Positions 6,814-16,135 of a stretch of DNA of 64,000 nt are shown here, one piece after another. Positions within the stretch are counted from its first letter, which is position 1. Each line of letters opens with the position of its first letter. The stretch comes from Deltaproteobacteria bacterium. GTDB taxonomy: Bacteria > Desulfobacterota > Binatia > HRBIN30 > JACQVA1. The notes beneath the pieces were generated by a model. The model was given only the letters and a program-made list of their open reading frames with translations, was not told the origin of the DNA and did not search any database. The position numbers and the translations under genes are program-made. The stretch spans positions 1 through 64,000 of the forward strand of contig JACQVA010000006.1 in assembly GCA_016210005.1 (NCBI GenBank), read 5' to 3'.

Positions 6814-9402
6814 ATGAAACTGACTCCGATGCTCGAGCAGTACCTGCGCGTCAAGGGCGAGCACCCGGATGCGCTGCTGTTCTTTCGCCTGGGCGATTTT
6901 TACGAGCTGTTCTTCGAAGACGCCGAGCGGGCGGCACGCATGCTCGACCTCACGCTCACCTCGCGCAGCAAGAAGGATGACGTCCGCATCCCCATGTGCG
7001 GCGTGCCCTACCACTCGGTGCAGCCGTACATAGCCAAACTCTTGGCTGCCGGCGTCAAGGTCGCCATCTGCGAGCAGGTCGAGGACCCGGCGACGGCGCA
7101 GGGCCTGGTCGATCGTGCGGTGGTGCGCGTGGTCACGCCGGCGACGGTTACCGAAGAGGAGTGTCTGGATCCAAAGACACCCAATTTTCTGGCGGCAGTT
7201 GCCTATGCGGAAGGCGGCTATGGGCTGGCCGCAGCCGACTTGTCGACCGGTGAGATGCGCCTGTTGGCGACGGCCGATCTGGCCGCGATCGGCGACGAAC
7301 TGGGCCGACTGTTGCCGCGCGAGCTGCTGTTACCCGAGGGCGTGGCTCAAACAGCGGTGTTGGAGGCCGCGGCGGTGCAAGCGCTGGTGAGCCGGCTGCC
7401 GGCCGCCGATTTCAGTGGGGCGGCGGGCGCGGCCTGGCTGCATGATCACGCCACAGAGCCGCCGCCGGCAACAGCCGCGGCCGCGCTCGGGGCGGTGCTG
7501 GCCTACTTGGCGCGCACCCATCGCGCCAGCGTAGCGCATTTGCGCCCGCCCGCCCTCGACGACGGCAGCGGGCGGCTGGTGCTCGATGAGGCGACCCGGC
7601 GCAACTTGGAGCTGCTCAGCACGCTGCGCGGCGAGCGCCGCGGCTCGCTGCTGTGGGTGCTCGACCACACCCAGACGCCGATGGGCGGCCGCCTGCTGCG
7701 CAGCTGGCTGCTGTCGCCGCTGACGAGCGTGGCTGCCATCGGCGGCCGGCTCGAGGCGGTGGAAGCGTTGCTCGAACGGCCGTCGCAACGCAAAGAGATC
7801 GCAGCCGCGCTGGCCACCGTCGGCGACCTCGAACGCCTGGCCGCACGGCTAGCCGCCGCCCGCGTCACGCCGCGTGATCTACTGGCGCTGGCCGCCGCCC
7901 TCGCCACCGCCGGCACCATTCGCGCACTACTGCAGGATGTGCCGGCCACCGCCCTGGCGGCCGGGCGCGAGGCCCTCGACGATCTGCCGGCAGTCCAAGC
8001 CCGCATTGCCGCCGCCATCGCCGACCAGCCGCCGCTCAATCCCCGCAGCGGCGGGGTCATTCGCGCCGGCTTTGATCCGCTGGTCGACGAGCTGCGCGAG
8101 CTGTCGCGTAGCGGCAAGGACTGGATCGCCCGCTTCGAGGCCAGCGAGCGTACCCGCACCGGCATCCAGTCGCTGAAAGTGCGCTTCAACCAAGTGTTCG
8201 GTTACTACCTCGAGGTGACCAAACCCAACTTGCACCTGGTGCCGAGCGAGTATCGCCGCAAACAGACCGTGGCCGGGGCCGAACGCTTTGTCACCCCCGA
8301 GCTGGAAGCCTACGAGGCCAAGGTGCTCAATGCCGAGGAGCGTGGGCGGGCGCGCGAGTTCGAGCTGTTCAGCGCGCTGGTGGCGGACATCGGTGCCGAG
8401 CAAACCCGCCTCGGCCGCACCGCTGCCGCGCTGGCGCAGATCGACGCCCTATGCTCGCTCGCGGCCGTCGCCGAGCGGCAACGCTATTGCCGGCCGCGGC
8501 TCACGCGTGACCCCGGTATCGCCGTTCGTGATGGCCGCCATCCGGTGGTGGAGCTGATGGCAGGCCGCGCCGGCTTTGTGCCCAACGACTGCAACCTCGA
8601 CCCCGAACAGCAGCAACTGCTGGTGATCACCGGCCCGAACATGGCCGGCAAATCGACCTACCTGCGCCAAGTCGCACTGATCGTGCTGCTGGCCCAGATC
8701 GGCAGCTTCGTGCCCGCGGCCGAAGCCACCGTCGGCGTGGTCGATCGCCTGTTCACCCGCGTCGGCGCCTCCGACAACCTGGCCGGCGGCGAGTCCACGT
8801 TCATGGTCGAGATGAAAGAGACGGCCCACATCCTCGGCCATCTCAGCGGGCGCAGCCTGGTGATCCTCGATGAAATCGGACGCGGCACCAGCACCTTCGA
8901 CGGCATCTCGATCGCCTGGGCGGTGGCCGAGCATCTGCACGACAACACCGCCGCCACCGGCCGGCCGCTGGTCTTGTTCGCCACCCACTACCACGAGCTG
9001 ACCGACCTGGCGCGCACCAAGCCGCGGGTACGCAACTTCTCCGTCGCCGTGCGCGAGTGGAAAGGCGAGATCGTATTCCTGCGCCGAATCGTACCGGGCC
9101 CGGCCAGCCAGAGTTACGGTATCCAGGTGGCGCAGCTAGCCGGAGTGCCGGTGCCGGTCATCGGCCGCGCCAAGGAAATCCTGCACAACCTCGAACAGGG
9201 CGAGCTGACCGATGCCGGCGTACCACGCCTGGCCCAGCAGGACGGTACGGCCAACGGACAGCTCCCGCTGTTCGGCCCGCCGCCGGCGCGCGACCCGTTG
9301 CGCGCCGAGCTCGCGGATATCGATGTCGATCGCCTCAGCCCGCTCGAGGCGCTGATGCGGCTCAACCAGCTCGTGCGCTTGGCACGCGGCGAGGGCTCGT
9401 GA
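6814..9402 (+). CDS. mutS: DNA mismatch repair protein MutS
   Basis: About 862 aa, the usual length for bacterial MutS1. The N-terminal mismatch-binding domain has the Phe-x-Glu wedge within GDFYELFFEDA. The core lever and clamp follow, then the ATPase with Walker A GPNMAGKST (about residue 608), the Walker B segment VILDEIGRGTSTFDG (about 683) and THYHEL. It binds mispaired DNA and starts repair with MutL, which is not in the window. The start is set at ATG 6814 because the family begins just before LTPMLEQY; the frame open from 6721 adds low-complexity Arg-rich sequence. Its TGA overlaps the GTG of the amidase gene, so it heads an operon. Confidence 0.96.
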   Translation: MKLTPMLEQYLRVKGEHPDALLFFRLGDFYELFFEDAERAARMLDLTLTSRSKKDDVRIPMCGVPYHSVQPYIAKLLAAGVKVAICEQVEDPATAQGLVDRAVVRVVTPATVTEEECLDPKTPNFLAAVAYAEGGYGLAAADLSTGEMRLLATADLAAIGDELGRLLPRELLLPEGVAQTAVLEAAAVQALVSRLPAADFSGAAGAAWLHDHATEPPPATAAAALGAVLAYLARTHRASVAHLRPPALDDGSGRLVLDEATRRNLELLSTLRGERRGSLLWVLDHTQTPMGGRLLRSWLLSPLTSVAAIGGRLEAVEALLERPSQRKEIAAALATVGDLERLAARLAAARVTPRDLLALAAALATAGTIRALLQDVPATALAAGREALDDLPAVQARIAAAIADQPPLNPRSGGVIRAGFDPLVDELRELSRSGKDWIARFEASERTRTGIQSLKVRFNQVFGYYLEVTKPNLHLVPSEYRRKQTVAGAERFVTPELEAYEAKVLNAEERGRAREFELFSALVADIGAEQTRLGRTAAALAQIDALCSLAAVAERQRYCRPRLTRDPGIAVRDGRHPVVELMAGRAGFVPNDCNLDPEQQQLLVITGPNMAGKSTYLRQVALIVLLAQIGSFVPAAEATVGVVDRLFTRVGASDNLAGGESTFMVEMKETAHILGHLSGRSLVILDEIGRGTSTFDGISIAWAVAEHLHDNTAATGRPLVLFATHYHELTDLARTKPRVRNFSVAVREWKGEIVFLRRIVPGPASQSYGIQVAQLAGVPVPVIGRAKEILHNLEQGELTDAGVPRLAQQDGTANGQLPLFGPPPARDPLRAELADIDVDRLSPLEALMRLNQLVRLARGEGS

Positions 9403-10631
9403 GGCGCGGCCGGCAGACCGGCGGCGGGAGCACCATCCCAGCCGGCAACATCCTCTGGCTCATCGGCGCTTTCCTATTGCATGCGACACCCGTCGCGGCT
9501 GCCGGTGTCCCGCAGCTACAAGTCGTCCGCTGCCTGGGCGGGCGCGATTACAGCCGCCTCGTCCTCGAGCTGTCACAGCCGGTGGAGCACCGGATGCAGC
9601 GGCTGCCGGCAAGCCCAACGGCGCCCGCACGTGTCCATCTCGACTTGCTCGGGGCACGCCTGCCGCCCAGCCCGCCCCCGGCCTGCGCCACGGCCGGGCC
9701 GCTGACTCGCGTGCAGCTGGCTCAGACCGATCGCGGCGTGCGGCTGGTACTCGACGTGGCCAGCACTAGCGCGGTGCGGGTGTTCCCCTTCTTGGATCTG
9801 TTCCGCTTGGTGGTGGATGTCGAAGTGGCCGCCGCCAGGCCGGCGCCACCGTCCACGCCGGCAGTCTCGGCCCGCGCCCGCCGCGCGCCGATCCCACCGC
9901 GCCCGCCGGCCGAGCCCCTTGCGGCCGCCGTACCGTTCAAGGTCGTGATCGACCCCGGCCACGGCGGTAAAGATCCCGGCGCCATCGGTAGCAGCGGTAT
10001 ACGAGAGAAAGACGTCGTGCTTGCCATCGCGCGGGAGCTGCGCGACCTGCTGCAGGCGCTACCGGGCGTGGCGGTGGTGCTGACTCGCGACGACGATGTC
10101 TTTCTCTCGCTCGAAGAGCGCACCGCCAAGGCCAACAGCGAGCACGCCGATCTCTTCGTCTCGGTGCACGCCAACGCCAGCCCTAACTCGGAGCGTTCGG
10201 GCATCGAAACTTACTACCTCAACAACACCGACGACCGCGCCACCCTGCGCTTGGCAGCGATGGAAAACGGCCTGGCATCGGTTACCGGACGGCGGCAAAA
10301 GGATCGTGACGCGGCGTTGATCTTGAGCGCGCTGATTCAGAACTACAAGGTCGCCGAGTCGGCCGCCTTGGCCGCGGCCGTGCAGCGCGGGCTGGTCAGC
10401 ACGCTTGCCGCCCAGTGGCCGAACATCGTCGATTTGGGGGTGAAGCAGGGCCCCTTTTACGTACTCGTGGGGGCTGGTATGCCGTGCGTGCTGGCGGAGA
10501 TATCGTTCGTGACTCACCCGCTTGAAGGCGCCCGCTTGGGCCAGGTTGAATATCGTCAGGCGCTCGCCGAGGGCCTGATGCGTGGCATTCGTCAGTTCGT
10601 CGACAGCCAGCGCGCGGCCGGGACGTTGTGA
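9399..10631 (+). CDS. N-acetylmuramoyl-L-alanine amidase, AmiC/AMIN type
   Basis: About 410 aa. It starts at GTG 9399, which overlaps the mutS stop by four bases (GTGA). The signal peptide is the hydrophobic stretch NILWLIGAFLLHATPVAAA. An AMIN-like beta domain follows (about residues 38-145: SRLVLELS, VHLDLLGA, VRLVLDVAS), then a Pro/Ala linker and a C-terminal Amidase_3 domain with the zinc-site segments VIDPGHGGKDPGAIG, the REKD Glu, SVHANAS and EISFVTH. It cuts peptide stems from murein in the periplasm during daughter-cell separation. AMIN domains direct such enzymes to the division site. Family call firm; exact paralogue not resolved. Confidence 0.92.
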   Translation: MRRGRQTGGGSTIPAGNILWLIGAFLLHATPVAAAGVPQLQVVRCLGGRDYSRLVLELSQPVEHRMQRLPASPTAPARVHLDLLGARLPPSPPPACATAGPLTRVQLAQTDRGVRLVLDVASTSAVRVFPFLDLFRLVVDVEVAAARPAPPSTPAVSARARRAPIPPRPPAEPLAAAVPFKVVIDPGHGGKDPGAIGSSGIREKDVVLAIARELRDLLQALPGVAVVLTRDDDVFLSLEERTAKANSEHADLFVSVHANASPNSERSGIETYYLNNTDDRATLRLAAMENGLASVTGRRQKDRDAALILSALIQNYKVAESAALAAAVQRGLVSTLAAQWPNIVDLGVKQGPFYVLVGAGMPCVLAEISFVTHPLEGARLGQVEYRQALAEGLMRGIRQFVDSQRAAGTL

Positions 10632-13333
10632 TGGCGAGCGCGATGATGCCGCCGGACGGCGGCGAACCGCTGGCCGGACTCGGGCCGTTCGCCCCCGACG
10701 GCAACTGGGGCCGGCAGGCCAAGGACTATCTGCTGCGAGCGCGCGAGATCCTCTGCCAGCAACACCTCGCCGGCGCCAGCGGCCACGATATCGTGCGCGG
10801 CTACACCGGCGTGATGGATCATCTCGTCCGGGCCCTGTTCGAGGCCGCGACGGCCGCGTACGCCAGCCGCTACGCCATGCTGACCCAGCGCTGCGTGGTG
10901 GTGGCGCAAGGCGGCTACGGGCGCGGCGAACTCAATCCCGGCTCGGATATCGATCTGCTCTTCCTCCACCCCCACAAGAGCGAACCCTACGTCGAAACCG
11001 TCGCCGAGAAGATGCTCTACACCTTGTGGGACACGGGCCTGACCGTAGGCCAGGCGACCCGCAACGTCAGCGAGTGCGTGCGCTTGGCGGCCAGCGACCT
11101 CAAGGTCAAGACCGCCTTGCTCGATGCCCGCTTCATTTGCGGCGATCAGGCGCTCTACGCACAGTTCGCCCAGACCATGGAAGCGCAAGTGCTCAAGCGC
11201 AACGCCGAACGCTTCTACAAGGACAAGCTGGCGGAGAACGCCGAGCGCCACCAGCGTTACGGCGACTCGGTCTACGTGCTCGAGCCCCAGATCAAGGAGG
11301 GCGAAGGCGGCCTGCGCGATCTCCACACCGCGATGTGGTTGGCCAAGGTCAAGTACAAGACCAACGAGGTCTCCGAGTTGGTCCACAAAGGCGTCATCAC
11401 CGAGCGTGAGCGGGCAGAACTCGAGGCCGCGCGCGATTTCCTGTGGCGGGTGCGCAACGCCCTGCACTTCCTCTCCGGCCAGCACCAGGACCAGCTGACG
11501 TTCGAGTACCAGGAGCGCATCGCCGCCGAGTTCGGCTACGCCGACACCCGCGAGCTCAAGGGCGTCGAGCGCTTCATGCGCGACTACTACCTGCAAGCCG
11601 CCGCCGTGAACCGCTTCGCTTCCGAGATCATCGAACGTTGCACCGGGCGGGCGCGGGTGTCGGCGCTGATCGGCCGCTACACCGGGCGCGAGATTCGCCC
11701 GGGCGTGCGCATCACCGGCGGCGAGATCTCGGTCGGTGATCCGGCGCTGTTCCGCGAGCAGCCGGCCGAGTTGATCCGCGTCTTCTTCGACACCCAACGC
11801 CACGACGTCAAGCTCTCACACGCCACCCGCCGCCACCTCCGCGCCCACGCCGACCTCATCGACGACACCGTGCGCGCTGACCCGGCGGTGGCCGAGGCCT
11901 TTCTGCAGATCCTGGGCTGGAAATACGGCGTCTACGAAACCCTCTACGAGATGCATTGGCTGGGCGTACTGGGCGCGCTGCTGCCGGAGTTCGGCGCCCT
12001 GCTCTGCCTGGCGCAGCACGACGTCTATCACATCTACACCGTCGATCAGCACTCGCTCATGGGCGTGCGCGAGCTCGAACGGCTGCGCGAGGGCCACTAC
12101 AAGACCAGCGTGCCCCTGCTGACCGAGGTGATGCGCGAGGTCGATCAGGTCGAGGTGCTGTTTCTCGGCATGCTTTTCCACGACTCCGGCAAGGGCAAGG
12201 GCGGCGGCCACTCGGAGAAGGGCGCCAGCATGATGCCGGGCATCGCCGCCCGCCTGCGCCTGAACGCCGACGCCGCGGCCCAGCTCGAATTCCTGGTGCG
12301 CCACCACCTCACCATGACGCATCTGGCGCAGCGCCGTGACATCCGCGACGAAAAACTCGTGGTCGATTTCGCCAAGACCGTGGGCAATGCCGGCAATCTC
12401 AAGAAGCTCTTCCTGCTGACCTTCGCCGACATGAAGGCGGTCGGGCCCAAGGTGTGGAGCAGCTGGCAGGACATGCTGCTGAGCGAACTGTATCTCAACG
12501 CCCTCGGGGTGTTGGAGAAGGGCGAGTTCGTCCCCTCGGATCAGCAGGAGCGGGTCGCCCGCATCCGGCGCCGGGTGGCGGCCGCGCTCGAGCCGGCTCA
12601 GCGCGAGCGCGCCGCCCCGTTCCTCGCCGACATGCCCGATCGTTACTTCCTGCAAACGCCCGAGGAAGACATCCCGCGTCACCTCACCTTGGTCGGCCAC
12701 CTGCGCGAAGAACCGCTGGTGACGGCCGTGCGCCATTTTCCCGAGCGCGAGTTCAGCGAATTCACCGTCATCACCGCTGATCAGCCGGGCCTGTTCGCCC
12801 GCATCGCCGGGGTCTTGGCGGCCCACGGCATGAACATCGTCGGCGCCAACATCAGCACCAGCGATAGCGGTGTCGCCCTCGATGTGTTCCGCGTCTCCCA
12901 CCTCGAGCGCGCGGAGATGGCCCAGGACGACGAGCGCTGGGAACGCATCCAGGTCACCCTCGGCCAAGTGATCGCGGGCACGGTGGACGTCGAGCAGTTG
13001 GTGGCCAAGTCGCGCCGCCCCTCCAGTATCAAGAAGAAGTTCGTGCCGCGGGTAGGCACCGACGTGCGCGTCGATAACGAGGTCTCGGCCGACTACACCG
13101 TTCTCGATGTCTACGCCCAGGATCGCGTCGGCTTGCTCTTCACCATCACTAACAGCTTGTTCCATCTCGGGCTGTCGATCGATCTGGCCAAGATCACCAC
13201 CAACGTCGATCAGGTCCTCGACGTCTTCTACGTCAGCGAGAGCGGACGCAAGATCGTCGACCCGGCGCGCCTGGCCGAGATCCGCGGCCAGCTGGTAGAG
13301 CGCTTGGAAGCCGACGCGCAGGCGGCGGCGTGA
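10631..13333 (+). CDS. glnD: [Protein-PII] uridylyltransferase / uridylyl-removing enzyme
   Basis: About 900 aa with full GlnD architecture: a nucleotidyltransferase domain with GGYGRGEL...GSDIDLL (about residues 95-111), the central GlnD helical domain, an HD phosphohydrolase domain with FHDSGKGKGGGHSEKG (about 515-530), and two C-terminal ACT domains starting near residues 710 and 823. It adds UMP to PII when glutamine is low and removes it when glutamine is high, so it controls nitrogen assimilation. The ATG shares a base with the amidase stop (TGATG); a GTG codon just before is an alternative. No glnB or glnK is in the window. Confidence 0.95.
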   Translation: MASAMMPPDGGEPLAGLGPFAPDGNWGRQAKDYLLRAREILCQQHLAGASGHDIVRGYTGVMDHLVRALFEAATAAYASRYAMLTQRCVVVAQGGYGRGELNPGSDIDLLFLHPHKSEPYVETVAEKMLYTLWDTGLTVGQATRNVSECVRLAASDLKVKTALLDARFICGDQALYAQFAQTMEAQVLKRNAERFYKDKLAENAERHQRYGDSVYVLEPQIKEGEGGLRDLHTAMWLAKVKYKTNEVSELVHKGVITERERAELEAARDFLWRVRNALHFLSGQHQDQLTFEYQERIAAEFGYADTRELKGVERFMRDYYLQAAAVNRFASEIIERCTGRARVSALIGRYTGREIRPGVRITGGEISVGDPALFREQPAELIRVFFDTQRHDVKLSHATRRHLRAHADLIDDTVRADPAVAEAFLQILGWKYGVYETLYEMHWLGVLGALLPEFGALLCLAQHDVYHIYTVDQHSLMGVRELERLREGHYKTSVPLLTEVMREVDQVEVLFLGMLFHDSGKGKGGGHSEKGASMMPGIAARLRLNADAAAQLEFLVRHHLTMTHLAQRRDIRDEKLVVDFAKTVGNAGNLKKLFLLTFADMKAVGPKVWSSWQDMLLSELYLNALGVLEKGEFVPSDQQERVARIRRRVAAALEPAQRERAAPFLADMPDRYFLQTPEEDIPRHLTLVGHLREEPLVTAVRHFPEREFSEFTVITADQPGLFARIAGVLAAHGMNIVGANISTSDSGVALDVFRVSHLERAEMAQDDERWERIQVTLGQVIAGTVDVEQLVAKSRRPSSIKKKFVPRVGTDVRVDNEVSADYTVLDVYAQDRVGLLFTITNSLFHLGLSIDLAKITTNVDQVLDVFYVSESGRKIVDPARLAEIRGQLVERLEADAQAAA

Positions 13334-13336
13334 GCT

Positions 13337-14275
13337 ATGACCGCGCAGCACAATCGCAGCGGGCTCGACCGCGACATCGATCGCTTCATCGCCTATCTCG
13401 CGGCCGAGCGCGGCCTGTCGCCCAACACCCTGGCCGCCTACGGCGCCGATCTGGCCCAACTGGCCGACCACCTCGAACGCCAGCACGTGAGCGCAGCCGA
13501 TGACGTGCGTCCCCGCCACGTGATCGCGTTTCTCGAAAGCCTGGCCGAGCGCGGCCTCTCGCCCCGCAGCCGGGCGCGCATGCTCGCGGCGGTGCGGGCC
13601 TTCTTCGCCTTTCTGCTGCGCGAGCAAGTGGTGACGGTCAACCCGACGCGCGATCTCCACTTGCCGCGGCTGGGGCAACGGCTGCCGCGCTCGGTCTCGC
13701 AGAGTGACATCCAGCAGGTGATCGAGGCCCCGCCCCGCCAGCGGCAGCGGGCGCGCGCCGGGGACGAGGCGCTGGCGCAGCGCGACGCGGCGATGGTCGA
13801 GCTGGTCTACGCCACCGGCCTGCGTGTCTCCGAGCTGGTGTCGCTGAAGGTCAACCAGCTCAATCTCGAAGCCGGCTTCCTGACCGTCATCGGCAAGGGG
13901 CGCAAGGAGCGCGCGGTGCCCGTCGGCCAGTATGCCTGCGAGCGGCTCAAGACCTACCTCGAGCAAGCGCGCCCGGCGCTGCTGCGCCAGCGGGCGAGCG
14001 CCTTCTTGTTCGTCACCCGCCGCGCTAAACCCATGACCCGCCAAGCGTTCGGCCTACTGCTGCGCCAGCGCGTCCAACGCGCCGGCGTCGCCGCCAAGAT
14101 GAGTCCGCATACTTTGCGGCACGCCTTTGCAACCCACCTGGTCGAAGGCCAGGCCGACCTGCGCGCGGTGCAGATGATGCTCGGCCACGCCGACATCTCG
14201 ACCACACAGGTCTATACCCACGTTGCCCGCGAGCACTTGCGCGCGGTTCACCGCAAGTTCCACCCGCGCGGATGA
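13337..14275 (+). CDS. xerD: Tyrosine recombinase XerC/XerD
   Basis: 312 aa, typical for Xer recombinases. The N-terminal SAM-like core-binding domain spans about residues 10-100 (IAYLAAERGLSPNTLAAY). The catalytic domain shows Arg in ATGLRVSEL, Lys in GKGRKERAVP, the H-x2-R box HTLRHAFATHL, LGHADISTT and the nucleophilic Tyr in VYTHV. It resolves chromosome dimers at dif with its partner recombinase. It starts three bases after glnD and is co-directional with mutS-amiC-glnD. XerD is favoured over XerC by general appearance only. This is a housekeeping recombinase with no mobile-element context. Confidence 0.9.
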   Translation: MTAQHNRSGLDRDIDRFIAYLAAERGLSPNTLAAYGADLAQLADHLERQHVSAADDVRPRHVIAFLESLAERGLSPRSRARMLAAVRAFFAFLLREQVVTVNPTRDLHLPRLGQRLPRSVSQSDIQQVIEAPPRQRQRARAGDEALAQRDAAMVELVYATGLRVSELVSLKVNQLNLEAGFLTVIGKGRKERAVPVGQYACERLKTYLEQARPALLRQRASAFLFVTRRAKPMTRQAFGLLLRQRVQRAGVAAKMSPHTLRHAFATHLVEGQADLRAVQMMLGHADISTTQVYTHVAREHLRAVHRKFHPRG

Positions 14276-14283
14276 GCCCGCCT

Positions 14284-14303
14284 TTGCCCGGCACTTTGGG
14301 CAA
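14284..14303 (+). terminator. Possible weak terminator after xerD
   Basis: TTGCCC and GGGCAA form a 6-bp stem with an 8-base loop nine bases after the xerD stop. A short T-rich patch (gcttttc) follows ten bases later. It is weak but well placed at the end of the mutS-xerD run. Confidence 0.3.
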
Positions 14304-14386
14304 CCGCTTGCTTTTCTGCGCGGTCGGAAACATAAGCCCTCGCGGTTGACAGAACGCGCGGCTGGGCCGGCGCAGGAGGTGTAGCC

Positions 14387-15313
14387 ATGCCACAGAAGAT
14401 GCGCTTCGGATTCATGCTCTTTCCGTTCGACCGGTTCGAGCGACCCCAGGATTTCGTCGAGGTGGCGAAGGTGGGCGAGGCTTGCGGGTTCCACGCCGTC
14501 GAGTTGGCCGACCGGCTGCTGCTGCCGCGCGTTGCCGGCAAGCGGTTCATGAACGAGAGCTGGCCCGACGGCATCACCTTGGCTGCGTACCTGGCCGCAG
14601 CCACTAGCACGATCAGGTTTCTCTTCAACGTTCGCGTGGTCCCGTGGGACAGCCCTTTCCGTCTGGCCAAGGCGTTGGCGACGCTGGACGTGGTATCGGC
14701 CGGCCGCGTCCTCTGCGGCGTCGGCGTCGGCGCGCACCGCGACGAGTTCGAGCAGTTGGGCATTCCCTTCGACGAACGCGGCCGCCGCCTCGACCGGCAC
14801 CTACGAGTGATGAAGGAGCTGTGGACCAGCGAGACGCCGGCATTCAAGGACGAGCGCTTCTCGTTCTCCAACGTCAGCTTCCGCCCCAAACCCGTGCAGC
14901 AGCCGCACATCCCGCTGCTGATCGGCGGCAGCGGACCACGCCCGCTGCGGCGAGTGATTGAACTTGGAGACGGCTGGACGCCCATGCGCGGAACGTTGCA
15001 GCAGGTGCGCGACGGAATTCAGTGGATCCGCCGCACAGCCCAGGAGGCCGGGCGCGACCCGGATAGCTTCCACTTCGGCTTCAACGGTCTGGCCGTCGGC
15101 GTTGACGAGGCCGTCTTGAAGGCCAGGCGGCTGGCCGGCGACACCGCCGCCGTGGCCCGCGAGCGCACCGCGGCCGAGACCATCGCCGAGATCGAAGGCT
15201 ACCGCAGCGCCGGGGTCAACTACCTCACCATCGTCATGCCGTTTCGCACACCCGCGGAGTACGCCGGCAAGCTCGAACAGTTCGCCCGCGAAGTGCTGCC
15301 GTCGTTCGCGTAG
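14387..15313 (+). CDS. LLM-class flavin/F420-dependent oxidoreductase
   Basis: 308 aa with a bacterial-luciferase-like TIM barrel: it opens RFGFMLFPFD, has the family segment LDVVSAGRVLCGVGVGAHRDEFE around residues 105-125, then RGRRLDRHL and the phosphate-binding region PLLIGGSGPRPLRRV near residue 185. Such enzymes use F420H2 or FMNH2 for hydride transfer or monooxygenation. A clear AGGAGGTG at 14374-14381 sits five bases before the ATG. The gene lies between xerD and an M50 protease gene and looks inserted into an otherwise housekeeping row. The F420 preference is inferred from the F420:NADP oxidoreductase gene at 4324-4992. Confidence 0.88.
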   Translation: MPQKMRFGFMLFPFDRFERPQDFVEVAKVGEACGFHAVELADRLLLPRVAGKRFMNESWPDGITLAAYLAAATSTIRFLFNVRVVPWDSPFRLAKALATLDVVSAGRVLCGVGVGAHRDEFEQLGIPFDERGRRLDRHLRVMKELWTSETPAFKDERFSFSNVSFRPKPVQQPHIPLLIGGSGPRPLRRVIELGDGWTPMRGTLQQVRDGIQWIRRTAQEAGRDPDSFHFGFNGLAVGVDEAVLKARRLAGDTAAVARERTAAETIAEIEGYRSAGVNYLTIVMPFRTPAEYAGKLEQFAREVLPSFA

Positions 15314-15417
15314 GGATGCCGTTTGCCGTCTGAGCCACCCGCGCGTCAACTGGGGCAGCGTGTCGGCGGGCGGGGCCGCACGTGGCGGCTGCGGGGCCTT
15401 TCTGCTACGGTCGCAGC

Positions 15418-16080
15418 GTGGTTGAGTCGTTCCTGCAAAGTCTCTCGGTCTGGGCGCTGCCGGTACTGGCGGCGATCGTGCTGCACGAATTGGCGCATGG
15501 GTTGGTGGCCTATTGGCTCGGCGACCAGACGGCGGCCCGCGCCGGGCGGCTGACGCTCAACCCGCTGGCGCACGTGGATCCGATCGGGAGCGTGGCACTG
15601 CCGCTGCTGCTGCTGGTGCTCCAGGCGCCGTTCCTGTTCGGCTACGCCAAGCCGGTGCCGGTGAATTTCGGCCAACTGCGCCGCCCGCGCCGCGACATGG
15701 TGCTGGTGGCCGCGGCCGGTCCCGCCACCAACCTGCTGCTGGCGGTTGTCAGTGCGGTGGGGTTGCAGTTGCTGCTCTCGATCTCGTTGTCGCGCGACAG
15801 CGCGTTTACCGGTGTGGCGGTTGCCACGCTGACGCCACTGGCGCTGATGGCGCGCAACAGCGTGATCATCAACGTGGTGCTGGCCGTCTTCAATCTACTG
15901 CCGCTGCTGCCGCTCGACGGCGGGCGCGTGCTGGTCGGGCTGCTGCCGCGGGCGCAGGCGATCGCCTTTGCCCGCCTCGAACCCTTCGGCATGATGATCG
16001 TGTTCGCCCTGCTGGCTACCCACACGCTCAGCGCCGTGATCGGCCCGGTGGTGAATTTGTTCCTGCGGGCCTTGTTGTGA
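15418..16080 (+). CDS. Site-2 protease family (M50) membrane metalloprotease
   Basis: About 220 aa with five or so transmembrane segments. The first helix carries the zinc motif HELAHG; a later helix has NLLPLLPLDGGRVL, the NP/DGG motif that supplies the third zinc ligand. This is the short, PDZ-less S2P form that often lies next to trpS and scpAB in delta-like lineages. It cleaves membrane-embedded substrates, unknown here. The likely start is GTG 15418, since upstream residues are low complexity; no good ribosome site is visible. Confidence 0.88.
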   Translation: MVESFLQSLSVWALPVLAAIVLHELAHGLVAYWLGDQTAARAGRLTLNPLAHVDPIGSVALPLLLLVLQAPFLFGYAKPVPVNFGQLRRPRRDMVLVAAAGPATNLLLAVVSAVGLQLLLSISLSRDSAFTGVAVATLTPLALMARNSVIINVVLAVFNLLPLLPLDGGRVLVGLLPRAQAIAFARLEPFGMMIVFALLATHTLSAVIGPVVNLFLRALL

Positions 16081-16135
16081 GGCCCGGTCCTCGCTATTCC
16101 AGCAGGGCAAAACGGGTGGGGTGGCGGAGACGGCC

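Noticed and set aside
11816..14044. 742-codon minus-strand open frame over glnD and xerD
   Set aside because: Both plus-strand genes have full domain sets. Long antisense frames are expected at this GC content and codon use.
13337..14275. Tyrosine recombinase as sign of an integrated element
   Set aside because: Length, motifs and position next to glnD fit the housekeeping XerC/D. No att repeats, tRNA or cargo genes are present.
14346..14386. TTGACA at 14346-14351 as -35 of a promoter for the LLM gene
   Set aside because: No acceptable -10 box lies 16-18 bases downstream, and it would overlap the ribosome site.
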